Origin: Bacillota bacterium | GTDB taxonomy: Bacteria > Bacillota > Clostridia > Acetivibrionales > Acetivibrionaceae | Direction: 5' to 3' | Length of the DNA stretch: 64,000 nt | Assembly (NCBI GenBank): GCA_023398495.1 | Contig: JAEWSG010000228.1 | Span: 3,821 to 67,820, forward strand | Part shown: one piece after another, positions 26,429-34,434 of the stretch | How the letters are laid out: each line of letters opens with the position of its first letter | Position numbering within the stretch: the first letter of the stretch is position 1 | The notes under the pieces: generated by a model | What the model was told of the DNA's origin: nothing | The model's database searches: none | What the model saw: the letters and a program-made list of their open reading frames with translations, nothing else | Translations under genes and position numbers: made by a program

Positions 26429-27208
26429 CTATGTTACGAAACTGTTTACAATCATTTGTGAAACAAGATTCCAACCCCCAACCATTATAAAAAGCAATAT
26501 CTTAAAGGGAAGCGAGATCATAACCGGTGATAGCATCATCATTCCCATGGACATCAATGTGCTCGATACAACTATGTCTATCACAAGAAAAGGCAAGTAA
26601 ATCAAAAATCCCATCTTAAATGCAGTAGTAAGCTCACTTATCAAAAAGGCCGGAATTAAAGTTGTTAGCGGAAGGTTCGGCACGTCTTCCTCTTTAATGG
26701 GGGTCTTAGTACCAGATAGTGAAACAAAAAGTGCAATATCCTTTTTTTCTGTTTGCTTAAGCATAAAGGTTTTAATGATTTTTGATGACCTTTCCAAAGC
26801 AACCTGCTGAGTTATTTCCTTATTTGAATAGGGTTTGAACGCAGTCTCGTTTATTTCTGTGATGACAGGGTTCATTATGAACAAGGTTAAAAACAAAGCT
26901 AGCCCAATCAACACTTGATTCGGCGGCATCTGCTGGGTTCCCAGTGCATTCCTTAAAAAGGAAAGGAGAATAATTATTCGTGTGAAGCTTGTCATCATCA
27001 TTAAAATTGAAGGTGTCAATGACAAGATAGTTAGGAGCAATAAAACCTGTATACTAGTAGTAAAATCTTCGGGGTTATCAGAAGTTCCCACACTGATATC
27101 AACTTTTGGCAACGTCAAATCGGGCTCAGCGTATACATTCGAAGCCAAAGCAAAAAAAACTATAAGTAAAAGTATGACAACTGCAAAGTACTTAACTTTG
27201 ATTTTCAT
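26429..27208 (-). CDS. fliP: Flagellar export gate protein FliP
   Basis: The 259-residue protein has a cleavable N-terminal signal (VILLLIVFFALASNVYA) and four membrane helices. Family motifs include SFTRIIILLSFLRNALGTQQ, PPNQVLIGLALFLTLFIMNP and VMISLPFKILLFIMVGGWNL. The ATG at 27208 is chosen because CGGAGATG lies at good distance, giving a 17-bp overlap with fliO; starts at 27220 and 27238 are possible. Confidence 0.95.
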   Translation of the reverse strand: MKIKVKYFAVVILLLIVFFALASNVYAEPDLTLPKVDISVGTSDNPEDFTTSIQVLLLLTILSLTPSILMMMTSFTRIIILLSFLRNALGTQQMPPNQVLIGLALFLTLFIMNPVITEINETAFKPYSNKEITQQVALERSSKIIKTFMLKQTEKKDIALFVSLSGTKTPIKEEDVPNLPLTTLIPAFLISELTTAFKMGFLIYLPFLVIDIVVSSTLMSMGMMMLSPVMISLPFKILLFIMVGGWNLVSQMIVNSFVT

Positions 27209-27698
27209 TAGTTTTTTCATCTCCGCTTGTGGAATCATACTTCCCGGTACCAGATGTTATTGTCCTCAGTTTAACAAGATTTTGCCGAAAACTATTATCA
27301 CTGCGATTCTTATCTTGCTCAGGCCTTACATTACCTTTACCATTTTGTCTGCCTTTAAAGCTCTGGATATACTTTTCAAAAATCTCCTTAAAATCAAAGG
27401 AACTCCCAACACGTGAAATATCTTCTTCTGCATAGCCATCCATATTTACTTTTGTAAGTAGTTGAATATTCTTTCCCGATACACTTATCAGCATGAATTC
27501 CTCGCCAACTTTCACAAGATGCAGCTTGCTGTCAAGACCCAAGCTGATGGTTTCAAGGATGCTGATGTTTCTTCCTTTGAGAGCCATTCCCGATTTATTA
27601 GCGATAAACCTTGAAGTAACATATGCCAAAAAGAGTATCGAGCCAAAAACAATAACAAATACGAAAAAGCTAATAAGCATCTCACCAAAACCATTCAT
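27192..27698 (-). CDS. fliO: Flagellar assembly protein FliO
   Basis: The 168-residue protein has one N-terminal membrane helix (about 5-27) and the FliO core RNISILETISLGLDSKLHLV followed by KVGEEFMLISVS. FliO helps FliP assemble into the export gate. The C-terminal third is polar and disordered-looking. AAGGAG precedes the ATG by six bases, and its end overlaps fliP. Confidence 0.9.
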   Translation of the reverse strand: MNGFGEMLISFFVFVIVFGSILFLAYVTSRFIANKSGMALKGRNISILETISLGLDSKLHLVKVGEEFMLISVSGKNIQLLTKVNMDGYAEEDISRVGSSFDFKEIFEKYIQSFKGRQNGKGNVRPEQDKNRSDNSFRQNLVKLRTITSGTGKYDSTSGDEKTNENQS

Positions 27699-27787
27699 TT
27701 GATACTCCTTGTCCAGCTATAAAAGCTATTGTTTATAGAAAAGCTCCTGTATGACGCTTTTTAGCACAACAAAATTCAGAAGTTATT

Positions 27788-28150
27788 TTAACCCAATACT
27801 TTTTTTACGGCTTCAACAACTCTTTCTGCCTGAAAAGGCTTTACGATAAAATCTCTTGCACCTGCCTGAATAGATTCAATTACCATTGCCTGCTGACCCA
27901 TTGCAGAACACATTATTATTTTTGAATCCGAGTTAATTTTTTTTATTTCTCTCACAGCTGCTATTCCATCAACTTCGGGCATAGTTATATCCATAATTAC
28001 CAAATCTGGAGTCAATTCCTTAAACTTATCAATTGCGCGTGCTCCATTTTCAGCCTCACCCGCAACTTCATAGCCATTCTTAGTAAGAATATCCTTAATC
28101 ATCATCCTCATAAATGCTGCATCATCGACTATCAGAATTTTTTTACTCAT
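27788..28150 (-). CDS. cheY: Chemotaxis response regulator CheY
   Basis: The 120-residue single receiver domain binds the motor switch when phosphorylated by CheA. It has the acidic pocket LIVDDAAFMRM, phospho-acceptor Asp54 in VIMDITMP, the Ser of MCSAMGQ and the Lys of VKPFQAERV. It lies between fliY and fliO, as in other Firmicutes. Confidence 0.96.
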   Translation of the reverse strand: MSKKILIVDDAAFMRMMIKDILTKNGYEVAGEAENGARAIDKFKELTPDLVIMDITMPEVDGIAAVREIKKINSDSKIIMCSAMGQQAMVIESIQAGARDFIVKPFQAERVVEAVKKVLG

Positions 28151-28206
28151 TATTTATCCCTCTCCTTAGTTTTAGTCTGTACTACTGTCCTGTTTGTATT
28201 TTTAAA

Positions 28207-28235
28207 AATTGACCAGTTATTTTTTAGGAATCACC
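28207..28235 (-). repeat. Dispersed 29-bp intergenic repeat, copy near cheY
   Basis: On the minus strand the stretch contains AAAAAATAACTGGTCAATT and matches 55821-55849 with about four differences by eye. It lies in the gap between fliY and cheY. Confidence 0.5.
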
Positions 28236-28244
28236 CAAACTAAA

Positions 28245-29507
28245 TTAAAGCCGCTTTGAAGGGTGTATTATATCTGTTATTCTCACCCCAAAACTTTCAT
28301 CAATGACAACAACTTCTCCCTTTGCAATTACTTTACCGTTTACAAGGATGTCAACAGGCTCACCCGCTAACTTATCGAGCTCAATTATAGATCCCGACCC
28401 AAACTCAAGAATGTCTTTTATCAGCTTATTGGTTCTTCCCAATTCAACTGTAACCTGCAAGGGTACATCCATTATGAGGCCGATATTCTTTTTATCGAAG
28501 GATATCATTCCATCATCAAAAGCTTGAAACTGTGCAGGTTGTACATTAACCGGTTCCCTGAACCTTCCCTGATCATGTGGAGCATTGCCGCCCTGACCCA
28601 TTCCCTGATGCATCTGGGGATAATGCTGCTCCTGATACTGTTGACCTTGGAATTGATGAGGATTTTGCTGTGGGTACTGTTGCTGTGGATACTGTTGTTG
28701 AGGATACTGTTGTTGTGGGTATTGCTGCCCCTGGTATTGCTGCTCCTGATACTGCTGTTGTGGTGGAGACTGTACCTGAGGCTCTTGTTGAGGTGAAGCA
28801 GTATTTCTGTCTTGAACCGATGCTTGAGCCTCACTCTCTGAGTTTGCATCTATAAGGTTCTCAACAAGAGACTTGGCAAAATTTATAGGGATTAATTGCA
28901 TTATCTCGCTATCTATAAGATCACCTATTACCATCTTGAATGCAATTTTAACCAACTTGTCGTCTGGTTTAAAAACTTCCTCAGATGCTTCGTCAAAGGT
29001 CATACAAAAGGCTCTCGGTGGAGATATATCAACTCTCTTATCAAACATTGACGACATTGATGTCGCGGCCGAACCAATCATCTGGTTCATGGCTTCACCT
29101 ATTGCACTTAAGTGGAGATCTGTCAGCTCTCCCGTCGTATTGCTTCCATCACCACCCATCATCAGGTCAGTTATAACTTTTGCATCATTCTCCTTTAGGA
29201 CAAGCAGATTAGATCCAAATAGTCCTTCGGTATATTCAACTTTTACAGCCACATAGTTTGTATTGTACTGTTCAGAAAGCTCTCCCCACAAACAAACATT
29301 TACCTGTGGAGTAGTAATATTTACTTTATGTCCTAAAAGAGCATAAAGCGTAGTAGCCGACGTGCCCATGCTAATATTGCCTACTTCGCCTAATGCATCA
29401 ATTTCCTGAACTGATAGTTCCGAATCTCCGGCATTACCATCATTCTCAGGAATTGAGCCTCCATTGAGCAAAGCATCAATTTCCGCCTGCGATAACATGT
29501 CACCCAT
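28245..29507 (-). CDS. fliY: Flagellar motor switch phosphatase FliY
   Basis: The 420-residue switch protein of Firmicutes combines a short FliM-like N-terminal peptide (MLSQAEIDALLNGG), a CheC-type phosphatase domain (ALGEVGNISMG and HLSAIGEAMNQMIG motifs, residues 30-205), a Gln/Pro-rich linker (about 220-310) and a FliN-type C-terminal domain (DVPLQVTVELGRTNKLIKDI, GSIIELDKLAGEPVDILVN). It dephosphorylates CheY-P at the C ring. The linker contains a tandem five-residue repeat. Confidence 0.95.
   Translation of the reverse strand: MGDMLSQAEIDALLNGGSIPENDGNAGDSELSVQEIDALGEVGNISMGTSATTLYALLGHKVNITTPQVNVCLWGELSEQYNTNYVAVKVEYTEGLFGSNLLVLKENDAKVITDLMMGGDGSNTTGELTDLHLSAIGEAMNQMIGSAATSMSSMFDKRVDISPPRAFCMTFDEASEEVFKPDDKLVKIAFKMVIGDLIDSEIMQLIPINFAKSLVENLIDANSESEAQASVQDRNTASPQQEPQVQSPPQQQYQEQQYQGQQYPQQQYPQQQYPQQQYPQQNPHQFQGQQYQEQHYPQMHQGMGQGGNAPHDQGRFREPVNVQPAQFQAFDDGMISFDKKNIGLIMDVPLQVTVELGRTNKLIKDILEFGSGSIIELDKLAGEPVDILVNGKVIAKGEVVVIDESFGVRITDIIHPSKRL
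28665..28724 (-). repeat. In-frame tandem 15-bp repeat in the FliY linker
   Basis: Four successive 15-bp units encode a QYPQQ-type pentapeptide. The units differ at a few bases, so length variation by slippage is plausible but identity is not perfect. Neighbouring sequence on both sides is also Gln-rich. Confidence 0.8.
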
Positions 29508-29508
29508 G

Positions 29509-30495
29509 CTACTCCTCCTCTCCTCTTACAACTTCGTTTACCTTAATGGCAACTCTGTTCTTCCTAACTCCAGGTGTGCCATAAAACTTCAGTAAGTCAC
29601 CGACGAGAATCTCGAGGTTGCCACTTACACTTGAATCTAAAGGTATTACATCCCCTGGCTGAAGTTCTAGAAAATCATTTACCAAAATTGTAGCTCTTCC
29701 CAGAACCGCCCTGACAGGCACCTTAGTATTTTCAATCCTAATCTCAATAGTTTCCTTATTTGCACTTAATTTCTCTTTCTCACTATTGGAAAACCAAAAC
29801 TTTGTACTAAGCTTTGATACTATCGGTTCAACCACCATATGCGGTATGCAGATATTGATCATTCCCTCAACTTCACCTATTTTGGCACTTAAAGTTATAA
29901 GGGCTACCATTTCGTTGGCCGATATTATCTGGGCAAATTGTGCATTAGTCTCTATCTTTTCGAGCCTTGGCCTGATTGCTATAACATTTTCCCATGGTTC
30001 TCTCATTAGGTTTAAAACCTGAACAATGATTCTTTCAACAATGGCAAGTTCCACCTCAGTGAACTCCCTTATTTTATCCATCGGATAACCTTTACCCCCA
30101 AGAATCCTGTCAATTAATGCATATGCAATGGGAGGGGCCATTTCAAATATTATTGATCCGGAAAGAGGTGAAAAATCCACAATAGCAAGCACTGCCGGAT
30201 TCGATATTGAATTATTGAATTCATAATATGCTATCGCTTCAACCGAAATAACTTCAACCTGTACAAGCGTCCTTAAATAACCTGACAAAAAGTTTGTCAA
30301 CAGCCTTGCATAGTTATCGTGAATAATATTTAAAGTTTTCATATGATCCTTTGCAAACTTGCTAGGCCTTCTGAAGTCGTGATTCCTTACCTTTTTCTCT
30401 TCAGTTGTAGTAGACATATTGTGAACATCGATTTCTCCAGTATTCAGGGCTTTAAGCAGCTCGTCTATTTCATTTTGCGATAAAATATCACCCAA
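29509..30495 (-). CDS. fliM: Flagellar motor switch protein FliM
   Basis: The 328-residue C-ring protein binds CheY-P through its N-terminal peptide (LSQNEIDELLKAL), followed by the middle domain that contacts FliG (FKMAPPIAYALI-like EMAPPIAYALIDRILGGKG) and a FliN-like C-terminal domain (VRAVLGRATILVNDFLEL). It is one base from fliY and 12 bases after fliL. Confidence 0.96.
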   Translation of the reverse strand: MGDILSQNEIDELLKALNTGEIDVHNMSTTTEEKKVRNHDFRRPSKFAKDHMKTLNIIHDNYARLLTNFLSGYLRTLVQVEVISVEAIAYYEFNNSISNPAVLAIVDFSPLSGSIIFEMAPPIAYALIDRILGGKGYPMDKIREFTEVELAIVERIIVQVLNLMREPWENVIAIRPRLEKIETNAQFAQIISANEMVALITLSAKIGEVEGMINICIPHMVVEPIVSKLSTKFWFSNSEKEKLSANKETIEIRIENTKVPVRAVLGRATILVNDFLELQPGDVIPLDSSVSGNLEILVGDLLKFYGTPGVRKNRVAIKVNEVVRGEEE

Positions 30496-30507
30496 TTAAA
30501 CCACCTC

Positions 30508-31017
30508 CTACTGGTAAAACCAATATTCGAATATAACATTATAAATAAGTTCTCCACTTTTTTCTTCATTTTGAAGCAAAAGTTCATTCATTTTTACCTT
30601 AAGCTCAGCTCTTGCTTTCTCTTTTGAATCGGCTTTCTTGACATCATCAATGGTCAAGCCTTGAAAATATGTACCGATCAATTCAATAAGCTTGCTCTTA
30701 TTTGATTGTACCTTCAAAGTCGTGTCTTTGATTCCTTCAAACTTCGCAAAATACTGAAGTTCAACATTAACTAAAATAACATGAATTTTGTTATCTTTTC
30801 CTTCTGTTACTAGATTGAATGCAGTATTTTCAGTAAACATTTTTTCAGATAAAAGATCCTTGTCTTTTGGGACAGTTATTTCCTTTTTATCCTCTTTATC
30901 TGGGTTCTGATTATTTCCCTGCACAAAAAACACATATCCTGCCAGTAAAACTAAAGCTAATGACAGAAACGCAACTACACCAATGAGTACGAAAAAACCA
31001 CTACTTTTACCCTCCAA
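30508..31017 (-). CDS. fliL: Flagellar basal body protein FliL
   Basis: The 169-residue protein has one N-terminal membrane helix (about 6-28) and a periplasmic-type FliL domain (FNLVTEGKDNKIHVILVNVE, then YFQGLTIDDVKK). FliL surrounds stators at the motor. The start is taken as TTG at 31017 with AAAGGGGG seven bases upstream; the longer frame from 31053 lacks a ribosome site. The usual neighbours motA and motB are missing. Confidence 0.9.
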   Translation of the reverse strand: MEGKSSGFFVLIGVVAFLSLALVLLAGYVFFVQGNNQNPDKEDKKEITVPKDKDLLSEKMFTENTAFNLVTEGKDNKIHVILVNVELQYFAKFEGIKDTTLKVQSNKSKLIELIGTYFQGLTIDDVKKADSKEKARAELKVKMNELLLQNEEKSGELIYNVIFEYWFYQ

Positions 31018-31173
31018 CTTTATGCCCCCTTTATCTTTTGAACAACTATACACTTGGGCACAGCTACAAAACTGTAAATCTCAAATGAGCATCAGGTTAA
31101 ATCAATGGTTCTGTAGGAATATCAGCACAACACTTTATTATTTTTATAAACTTTGAACTCCCAAAAAGATCAG

Positions 31174-31374
31174 TTAATTAGTTGATAAAATCTTAGAGAA
31201 TATTTTTCTCTTATAATCTATTACTTTTTTGACTATTTCTTCAACATTCTCGGTAACTACAATCTTCTTACCAGTTGTCGTAGAAATAACAGTATCTGGT
31301 GTTTCTTCAAGACTTTCTATCAGTTCACCATTTAAGACGAATTTTGAGCCATTTAATTTAGTTAATTCAATCAT
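31174..31374 (-). CDS. flbD: FlbD/SwrD family flagellar protein
   Basis: The 66-residue protein matches FlbD/SwrD: MIELTKLNGSKFVLNGELIE and TVISTTTGKKIVVTENVEEI. In Bacillus SwrD raises motor torque by supporting stator function. It follows flgE after a 234-base gap that contains an A+T-rich hairpin, unlike most junctions of the cluster, which are tight. Confidence 0.92.
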   Translation of the reverse strand: MIELTKLNGSKFVLNGELIESLEETPDTVISTTTGKKIVVTENVEEIVKKVIDYKRKIFSKILSTN

Positions 31375-31546
31375 AATATTTTTACCTCAAAAACTCAATA
31401 GAATTTTTATTTTTTTGCAAAATAATATATAAAATTGGTGAAATTCATCATAAATCGGTGTCGAATACCTACTTATTCTTCATAGGTCCTAGATAATCCT
31501 TTAAAATTATCTGAATTTTTAATAAAAATATTTGCCAATTACAAAT

Positions 31547-31586
31547 ATTCTAAAAAAGTTTGTCCAAAAACAAACTTTTTTAGAAT
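31547..31586 (-). terminator. Long A+T-rich hairpin between flgE and flbD
   Basis: A perfect 17-bp stem (ATTCTAAAAAAGTTTGT and its complement) with a six-base loop lies 23 bases after the flgE stop. The stem itself supplies a T-run on either strand. It could attenuate transcription inside the flagellar cluster. The core is nearly the same as the hairpin at 51134-51166. Confidence 0.6.
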
Positions 31587-31608
31587 ATAACTTATCCTTT
31601 ACCTCTTA

Positions 31609-32928
31609 TTATCTCTTTAAGTTAACCAATTCCTGCAGCATTTCATCAGATGTTGTAATTATTCTGCTATTTGCCTGGAACCCTCTCTGTGTGACAATCA
31701 TATCTGTAAATTCCGTGGACAGGTCAACATTTGACATTTCCAGTGTGCCCGGATTCAAAGTACCCACCCCTTCAGAACCTGCCTTTACTCCTTTTTTGAA
31801 ATCACCTGAGTTTGTTGTAGGTATATACATATTATTTCCTGTCTTCTGCAAACCTGCGGGATTCTCAAAACTTGCCAGTGCAATCAACCCCAGCGGTTGC
31901 TGCTGACCGTTGCTGTATATACCTGTTATAATTCCATCCGCACCTATGCTGAAACTTACAAGCGTTCCTGTGGAGTAACCGTCAACACTTGTAGGTTTTG
32001 CCGAACTGTCAGCCGCATACATTGTAAGCTTTGAAAAATCCAGCAATACGTCTATAGGTTCAGAACCTACGCTGTCAGGTGGAATTATTGATATAGCAGG
32101 AGTGACAGAAGTTCCTGATGCCACTATTCGCCCTTCAGAATCAAATTTTATAGGACCTGACGCACCTGAAGCTGTCGTTCCTGAGCCAGTGTCAATAGCC
32201 CAGTTCCAAACACTCTCTCCTCCACTGACTGATATTTTCCACATATCTACATTTATACTGTATGGATTACCCAAAGAATCAAAAACTGTCATTGGAACAC
32301 TGAACTGTACATTGTCTTCTGTAGCTCCACTTCCTAACGGAGTATATGAAGCATCCAGATTTCCGGCAAATACTGCAGAAGTAGTAGCTTTTGCAGCAAT
32401 CATCCTCTTATTTTTGTTTGGAATATCCGAATAGAGGTTTATAGGCTCGATAGGATTTTCTGTATCATATGTGTATGTTCCATCACTTTCCCTCGTGTAA
32501 GCTTGCCAACCGTAGACATTCATACCGCTTCCATTTACCAGATTTCCGGTCTTGTCAATTCCGAAATTACCAGCTCTGGTAAAACGGTATGTATCTGCAT
32601 TGCCACCTTTTACAATGAAAAAGCCATCTCCTTCTATAGCCAGGTCTGTAGGATTATCTGTCCTTTGTAGACTTCCTCTTGTAGTTATTGTATCAACCGC
32701 ACCAACACCAATACCCAAACCCACCTGCATAGGGTTTGTACCTCCCCTGCCTGTAGCTGCATCCGGTGCACCTGCTCCTTTTATTGTCTGACTGAATACT
32801 TCCTGAAAAGTTACTCTTCCAGACTTGAAGGCAACAGTGTTTACATTGGCAACATTGTTACCTATTACGTCCATCTTGGTCTGATGGGCACGCAAACCTG
32901 AAACGCCTGAGAACATTGATCTCATCAT
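31609..32928 (-). CDS. flgE: Flagellar hook protein FlgE
   Basis: The 439-residue hook subunit has the N-terminal flg_bb_rod motif SGVSGLRAHQTKMDVIGNNV, followed by ANVNTVAFKSGRVTFQEVF, a FlgE core (GSLQRTDNPTDLAIEGDGFF), a variable surface domain, and the C-terminal coiled end STEFTDMIVTQRGFQANSRI. It polymerises into the hook outside the cell. Length is typical. GAGGAGG lies upstream of the ATG. Confidence 0.96.
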   Translation of the reverse strand: MMRSMFSGVSGLRAHQTKMDVIGNNVANVNTVAFKSGRVTFQEVFSQTIKGAGAPDAATGRGGTNPMQVGLGIGVGAVDTITTRGSLQRTDNPTDLAIEGDGFFIVKGGNADTYRFTRAGNFGIDKTGNLVNGSGMNVYGWQAYTRESDGTYTYDTENPIEPINLYSDIPNKNKRMIAAKATTSAVFAGNLDASYTPLGSGATEDNVQFSVPMTVFDSLGNPYSINVDMWKISVSGGESVWNWAIDTGSGTTASGASGPIKFDSEGRIVASGTSVTPAISIIPPDSVGSEPIDVLLDFSKLTMYAADSSAKPTSVDGYSTGTLVSFSIGADGIITGIYSNGQQQPLGLIALASFENPAGLQKTGNNMYIPTTNSGDFKKGVKAGSEGVGTLNPGTLEMSNVDLSTEFTDMIVTQRGFQANSRIITTSDEMLQELVNLKR

Positions 32929-33081
32929 AAATCTAACGACCTCCTCCAGCTTCTATTCCTTCTGTCATTCCGGAATAGGTAGCCTCCCGAAAGGGTCCGG
33001 CTACTTTTTTAAAACTATCATAATAGATATCGGCTGTTTTACCTAGTTTTATAAGCTTTTTATCATTACTAAATCCAATCT

Positions 33082-33474
33082 TTATGTAAACACAGCACCA
33101 TCTATATTGGTAAAAACATTTTCCTTAAGCTCATTACTATTTACTGCCGTTATAACCGTCCTATTTCTTACATTTACCACCAGTGCTATATCGTCCACCA
33201 TAACAAGTGAATCTTTTACGCCCTTTTCCTCTGCTTTATCCAAAGCTTTTGATATCTTTTCCTTTTGAACATCGGAAATCTTGATATTTCTTGTATCAAG
33301 GCGCATCTGGGCATGTTTTGAAAATTTCACATCCGAAGTTTCACTGATTTTTCCCTTTAAAATCTCATCAAAGCTGCTTTTATCTTTTTCCTTCGGTTTG
33401 TTGACTGTTGGATTATTCAGGCCGTTTCCAGATACTTTATTCAGGTGGTTGTACATATTGTTGTTAATTATCAT
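33082..33474 (-). CDS. TIGR02530-type flagellar operon protein
   Basis: The 130-residue protein has a polar N-terminus and the family core VKFSKHAQMRLDTRNIKIS followed by VKDSLVMVDDIALVVNVRN and RTVITAV. It is the small conserved protein found between flgD and flgE in Firmicutes and spirochaetes; its role in hook assembly is not established in detail. The start at 33474 has GGGGGTG six bases ahead. Confidence 0.85.
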   Translation of the reverse strand: MIINNNMYNHLNKVSGNGLNNPTVNKPKEKDKSSFDEILKGKISETSDVKFSKHAQMRLDTRNIKISDVQKEKISKALDKAEEKGVKDSLVMVDDIALVVNVRNRTVITAVNSNELKENVFTNIDGAVFT

Positions 33475-33495
33475 TAGTCTCACCCCCTTAAGCCC

Positions 33496-34395
33496 TTATA
33501 AATTTTCATCAACATTAGTTTGTTCTTCTGCTTCAGTTTGTTCTTCTGTTTCAGTTTGAACCTTTGCGGGTTTGATATTTGTTATTCCGTCAACAGGGAC
33601 ATTCAATCCATCAAGTACAGCAGTTACTTTGCCATTGGCAGAAACATTGAAATCCTTAAGAATTGCCGTTACTGAAACCTCACTTCCTGATGCATCAGAT
33701 ATTATTAATGACACTTCGTTTCCTAGGTTGTTTTCAAGATAGGTCTTCCTGTAATTGCGGTCTACAGATGCATAGGAGCTATCTATTGCAGCTACATTAA
33801 CAGTTACTCCATCCATTACAGCATAGTTTTCATATGCACCTTTGTTTATCTCTTTAACAACACCGTTGACTTTGATAATCTCTCCTGACTCGGAATCATA
33901 TACATAACCACTGCAATCATAACCTATTAGACCGGTATACTCAGAAAGGTTTGAATCATTTATTTGGTTGTAGCCATCATTAATCTCCATTACATCTTCA
34001 ACAGGAACATCCTGATTGTTTACAACCACAAAAGCCTTACCGTCCTGCATTTTCACACTGCTAACCTCGCCTTGTATCAATTTTACGGAGCTTAAGTCAT
34101 CGCCTTTAAGGTTTGCAGAAATAGTCTTTCCAATCAAAGCAAAGGCTTGAGTAGCTGTGTAGCTCGAATTCAAATTCTGCATCTGCTCTAATGCACTGAA
34201 CTGCGCCATCTGAGCGATAAACTCCTTATCTTCTTGAGGATTAAGCGGGTCCTGATATTGGAGCTGTGTGACTAAAAGACTTAAAAATTCATCTTTGCCA
34301 AGCTCACCTGTATTTCTCTGAGATGTTTTTGAGGCTGTAGTTTCATCTATTATCTGCTGTATTGTTTTTTGATTGCCAACCGAACTCACACCCAA
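33496..34395 (-). CDS. flgD: Hook assembly (cap) protein FlgD
   Basis: The 299-residue protein caps the growing hook. The conserved N-terminus LGKDEFLSLLVTQLQYQDPL, followed by PQEDKEFIAQMAQFSALEQM, is intact. The rest is a beta-rich region with Ig-like features and ends in an acidic Glu/Thr tail with short repeats (EEQTEAEEQT). The start is TTG at 34395 with AAGGAGG upstream. It is longer than average for FlgD owing to the extended C-terminus. Confidence 0.9.
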   Translation of the reverse strand: MGVSSVGNQKTIQQIIDETTASKTSQRNTGELGKDEFLSLLVTQLQYQDPLNPQEDKEFIAQMAQFSALEQMQNLNSSYTATQAFALIGKTISANLKGDDLSSVKLIQGEVSSVKMQDGKAFVVVNNQDVPVEDVMEINDGYNQINDSNLSEYTGLIGYDCSGYVYDSESGEIIKVNGVVKEINKGAYENYAVMDGVTVNVAAIDSSYASVDRNYRKTYLENNLGNEVSLIISDASGSEVSVTAILKDFNVSANGKVTAVLDGLNVPVDGITNIKPAKVQTETEEQTEAEEQTNVDENL

Positions 34396-34434
34396 AGTTT
34401 TCCGACCTCCTTATCTCTTCGTTTTTTCCGGTTC

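Noticed and set aside
28577..28855. Long plus-strand frames opposite the FliY linker
   Set aside because: They are antisense products of the Gln/Pro-rich repeat and have no start signals.
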